Assembly: GCA_003152145.1 (NCBI GenBank) | Contig: PLZL01000322.1 | Span: 4,951-15,108, forward strand | Source: Limisphaerales bacterium | GTDB taxonomy: Bacteria; Verrucomicrobiota; Verrucomicrobiae; Limisphaerales; UBA11358 | DNA: 10,158 bases | Direction of reading: 5' to 3' | Shown here: positions 8,129 through 10,158 of the stretch, piece by piece | Position numbering within the stretch: position 1 is the stretch's first letter | How the letters are laid out: the number at the start of each line of letters is the position of its first letter | Made by a program: the position numbers and the translations under genes | Notes under the pieces: model-generated | Told to the model about the DNA's origin: nothing | What the model saw: the letters and a program-made list of their open reading frames with translations, nothing else | The model's database searches: none

Positions 8129-8150
8129 TAATGGATCAAACGATCCGTTA
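8129..8150 (+). terminator. Stem-loop just after the GDSL stop codon
   Basis: TAATGGATC and GATCCGTTA form a 9-bp stem (one T-G wobble) around the loop AAAC, beginning 3 bases after the TAG at 8123-8125. The position suits a 3'-end structure for the hydrolase mRNA. No T-run follows, so it would be a weak or factor-assisted terminator, or simply a stabilising 3' hairpin. Confidence 0.35.
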
Positions 8151-8395
8151 CGGAAAGCCATCGTCGTAAAGGCGGTGTCCATGATGAAAAAAGCCGGGGG
8201 GCTCCGTCTGCAAGGTCACGGTTTTGCCCGAATTAGCGCTGAAGTCATCCACCCAGTCGTCCAGGATCGTTCGCGGCTTCACCCCACCCCGGAAAAAACG
8301 GCCATTGCGTGCCGGTCGGACGCGCGTAGGGAAGACCCGCCGCAAAGAATAACATCAAGTTTGTGAGACCAGTTGCAAAATGGTTTTCAAGCCGG
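8151..8395. other. Intergenic stretch without a convincing gene
   Basis: This gap lies between the hydrolase hairpin and the start of the two-gene unit. Short frames are open on both strands. The most protein-like is a minus-strand tail at about 8148-8345 containing ILDDWVDDFSANSGKTVTL, but it has no start signal, no recognised domain and competing frames of similar length. It may be decayed coding sequence or non-coding DNA. A promoter for the 8419 gene should lie here, but I could not identify a well-spaced pair of boxes. Confidence 0.4.
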
Positions 8396-8421
8396 CATGG
8401 CGGTGATAGTCTTCCGCCATG
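8396..8421 (+). promoter_or_regulatory. Inverted repeat enclosing the start codon of the 8419 gene
   Basis: CATGGCGG (8396-8403) and CCGCCATG (8414-8421) are perfect 8-bp inverted arms around a 10-base loop. AAGC at 8389-8392 and GCTT at 8422-8425 could extend the stem past a 3-base bulge. The right arm contains the ATG at 8419-8421, so an RNA hairpin would bury the start codon. It could also be a DNA operator. No Shine-Dalgarno is visible near this start. Confidence 0.45.
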
Positions 8422-9621
8422 GCTTTCCGAATTCATGACAGCGTGATTCGCGGCGAGATTGACAATCGCGTGAAGGGCCGCGTGCGCGGCAAGCTTTGGC
8501 TCGACAGCCTCGATGAGCCGGTAAAACTCGATCTCGTCGGCAACGCCTGTCCCGACCTCGCGGGTTGTTTGCTCAAGTTTAAGAATCCCGCCAAAACTTT
8601 TCCGATGCGGAAGAAGCCGAAGTTCAATCCGCTTCAACGCGGCAGCATCGGCAATCTTTCGGCGTCGCAAAAAGTGCGCGTGTTCACGATTCCCGACGAG
8701 GTGGCGTTTGAAATGATTGATCGCGGCGAGAAACCGCCCGAGTGCATCGCCAACGCGCTTTATCTCGAATGGTTCAGCGAAGGCAACGGGCGGGTTGTCA
8801 TTGAGAGCGCGGGTTACGAACTCACGATCTCCGCGCCGGAATGGCGGTTGACGCCCGCCGAGGAAAAGCAGCGCGCCAAAGACGCCGAGGCGGGTTGGAA
8901 AATGTTCTCAAAGCAGTTGAACGACGCGTTGGAAAAACAAAAGCGCGGCCAGAAAGACCCGGAGGCGGGATGGGACGAGCACGATTACGAGAAGTTTCTG
9001 AAGGAATCCGACGCGCGCACGGACAAATACCTGGAGCTTCAGGAAAAATACGGCGACTCGCCCGAGGCCGAGGAAAAAATCGCGAAAGAGATGGGCTGGT
9101 TGCGCGAGCTGACTGCGGAGGAGGCCGAGGAAGAACGTCAGCGGATCGAGGAAATGAATCATGCGTGCGAGGAAGCATTGAACGAGCCGCCGCCCGAACC
9201 CGAACCGCATCGTGAAGGCATTGATTGGATCCGCACCGAAGACGGCGAGTTGCGCCATCCGCTCCAGCACCGCTGTTTTGAGAGCGCGATGAAGTTCTGG
9301 CATCAGGCCGACGAACTCGGTTTGAAAAATTCAGACGATGACGACCTGCATAATTTCATTTTTGAATTTCAAACGACTGGCGCGAAGCTGGCCGGCGCGC
9401 TGAACGGCATTGCTCAAGACCGTGGCATTGCTGATCCGGCGTTCACCGTCGCGTGTCTAAAACGCGCGCTGAATCATTTGCACAAATCACAGGCCAGTCT
9501 CGAAGCCGTCGCGCCGAAAAAGCTTTTGCCGGAGAAAATGATTGCCGTGGCACGGCGGGAATTGTTTGAAATCCGCGAGGGCATTTTGAAATTGATGGAC
9601 GAATTTCGCGGGCGGAAATGA
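8419..9621 (+). CDS. Conserved-looking cytoplasmic protein of unknown function
   Basis: I do not recognise a named family for this 400-residue protein. It has no signal peptide or membrane segment. Residues ~1-145 appear beta-rich, with IRGEIDNRVKGRVRGKLWL near the start and a compact hydrophobic pattern. Residues ~143-265 are highly charged and probably helical or coiled-coil, with two EAGW-containing repeats (DAEAGW at 155-160, DPEAGW at 180-185) and a Pro/Glu-rich hinge PPPEPEP. Residues ~270-400 look like an alpha-helical bundle containing a DDDD run. Codon use and the sustained open frame support a real gene. Its stop overlaps the start of the downstream acetyltransferase, which implies cotranscription and coupled translation. 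The start at ATG 8419 is the natural one but lies inside an inverted repeat. Confidence 0.82.
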   Translation: MAFRIHDSVIRGEIDNRVKGRVRGKLWLDSLDEPVKLDLVGNACPDLAGCLLKFKNPAKTFPMRKKPKFNPLQRGSIGNLSASQKVRVFTIPDEVAFEMIDRGEKPPECIANALYLEWFSEGNGRVVIESAGYELTISAPEWRLTPAEEKQRAKDAEAGWKMFSKQLNDALEKQKRGQKDPEAGWDEHDYEKFLKESDARTDKYLELQEKYGDSPEAEEKIAKEMGWLRELTAEEAEEERQRIEEMNHACEEALNEPPPEPEPHREGIDWIRTEDGELRHPLQHRCFESAMKFWHQADELGLKNSDDDDLHNFIFEFQTTGAKLAGALNGIAQDRGIADPAFTVACLKRALNHLHKSQASLEAVAPKKLLPEKMIAVARRELFEIREGILKLMDEFRGRK

Positions 9622-10139
9622 ACACCACGGAGCCAGACCGGAAAAAAATTGTCCGGGCCACCGAGGCGGACTTGCCGGCCATTTCCAAACTGGCGGGCAT
9701 CATCTGGCGCGCGTGTTATCCGGGCATCATCACGACCGGCCAGATTGATTATATGCTGGCAAGGATGTATGCGCTGGACACGATGCGCGAGGAGATGCAG
9801 TCCCGGGGAATTCGTTATGACCGTCTGCTCGTTGGCAACAAGTTTGCCGGTTTTGCGTCCTACGGCCCCACAGAGCAGCTTGAGATTTTCAAGTTGCACA
9901 AAATCTATCTGCATCCGGCCTGGCAGGGCCGTGGCGCCGGCAGTTTCCTGTTGCATCATTGCGAGCGCGAAGTCCGCAAACTTGGCGCGCACCGGCTGCT
10001 TCTCAGTGTGAACAAGCGCAATGTCAGGGCAATCAAGGCGTATCAGCGCAATGGCTTCGAGATTGCCGGCTCCGTAGTCACGGACATTGGCGGGGGTTTT
10101 GTCATGGACGACCACGTCATGGCGAAAAATTTGGCCTGA
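9618..10139 (+). CDS. GNAT-family N-acetyltransferase
   Basis: The protein (173 residues) transfers an acetyl group from acetyl-CoA to an amine; the acceptor is not predictable here. The acetyl-CoA pyrophosphate loop is seen as QGRGAG (Gln103-Gly108), matching Q-x-x-G-x-G, just after the strand KIYLHPAW. The downstream motif NVRAIKAYQRNGFEIAG carries Asn135 and Tyr142, the usual general-acid position. The N-terminal part (IVRATEADLPAISKLA, YPGIITTGQIDYML) matches single-domain GNATs and recalls PaiA/RimI-like members, but the evidence does not separate these. The length is normal for a complete single domain. The start ATG overlaps the upstream TGA as ATGA, so translation is probably coupled to the unknown 400-residue protein, which might be its substrate or partner (inference only). 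Confidence 0.92.
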   Translation: MNTTEPDRKKIVRATEADLPAISKLAGIIWRACYPGIITTGQIDYMLARMYALDTMREEMQSRGIRYDRLLVGNKFAGFASYGPTEQLEIFKLHKIYLHPAWQGRGAGSFLLHHCEREVRKLGAHRLLLSVNKRNVRAIKAYQRNGFEIAGSVVTDIGGGFVMDDHVMAKNLA

Positions 10140-10158
10140 TAGGAAATTCGCGCGCCGC

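Noticed and set aside
6839..8182. 447-codon minus-strand open frame antisense to the GDSL gene
   Set aside because: Its codon boundaries coincide with those of the sense gene, so it stays open simply because TTA, CTA and TCA codons are avoided there. The plus-strand protein has a signal peptide and all SGNH blocks, and the antisense product shows no domain.
8245..8670. 141-codon minus-strand frame overlapping the start of the 400-residue gene
   Set aside because: It overlaps antisense to a well-supported gene and has no recognised domain or start signal.
1..10158. CRISPR array, tRNA, rRNA, insertion sequence or defence system
   Set aside because: I saw no regularly spaced repeats, cloverleaf, rRNA signature, transposase motifs or terminal inverted repeats on either strand.

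Overview
The window looks like a piece of a Verrucomicrobiota chromosome, probably from the Pedosphaera/Limisphaerales side of the phylum. This is inferred from the type of giant secreted lamin-tail/CotH protein, from the Verrucomicrobia-style C-terminal tail on a secreted GDSL hydrolase, from the moderately high GC content, and from the weak Shine-Dalgarno sequences. No rRNA or marker gene is present to prove it.

Positions 1-6800 are one uninterrupted minus-strand reading frame of at least 2266 codons. It starts at 6800 and runs off the left edge without a stop. It encodes a signal peptide, a LamG-like lectin fold, Ig-like modules, five lamin-tail (LTD) modules (the last cut by the edge), a CotH-kinase-like domain and galactose-binding-like regions. 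A well-formed sigma70-type promoter (TTGACT, 17 bp, TTTAAT) lies at 6843-6871, just upstream of its start.

Positions 6801-7069 separate this gene from a divergent plus-strand gene. Besides the promoter, the gap holds a short open tail that may be a gene remnant, a copy of an ACCACGGATG-type intergenic motif, and two GC-rich hairpins.

Positions 7070-8125 encode a secreted SGNH/GDSL hydrolase with its catalytic blocks intact. A hairpin follows directly after its stop. Positions 8126-8418 contain no convincing gene.

Positions 8419-10139 form a two-gene plus-strand unit: a 400-residue charged cytoplasmic protein of unknown function, then a GNAT N-acetyltransferase whose start codon overlaps the previous stop (ATGA). 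The first gene's start codon lies in one arm of a perfect 8-bp inverted repeat. The two secreted proteins suggest polymer binding or degradation at the cell surface, but nothing in the window shows that they work together. I see no CRISPR array, tRNA, rRNA, insertion sequence or recognisable defence system.
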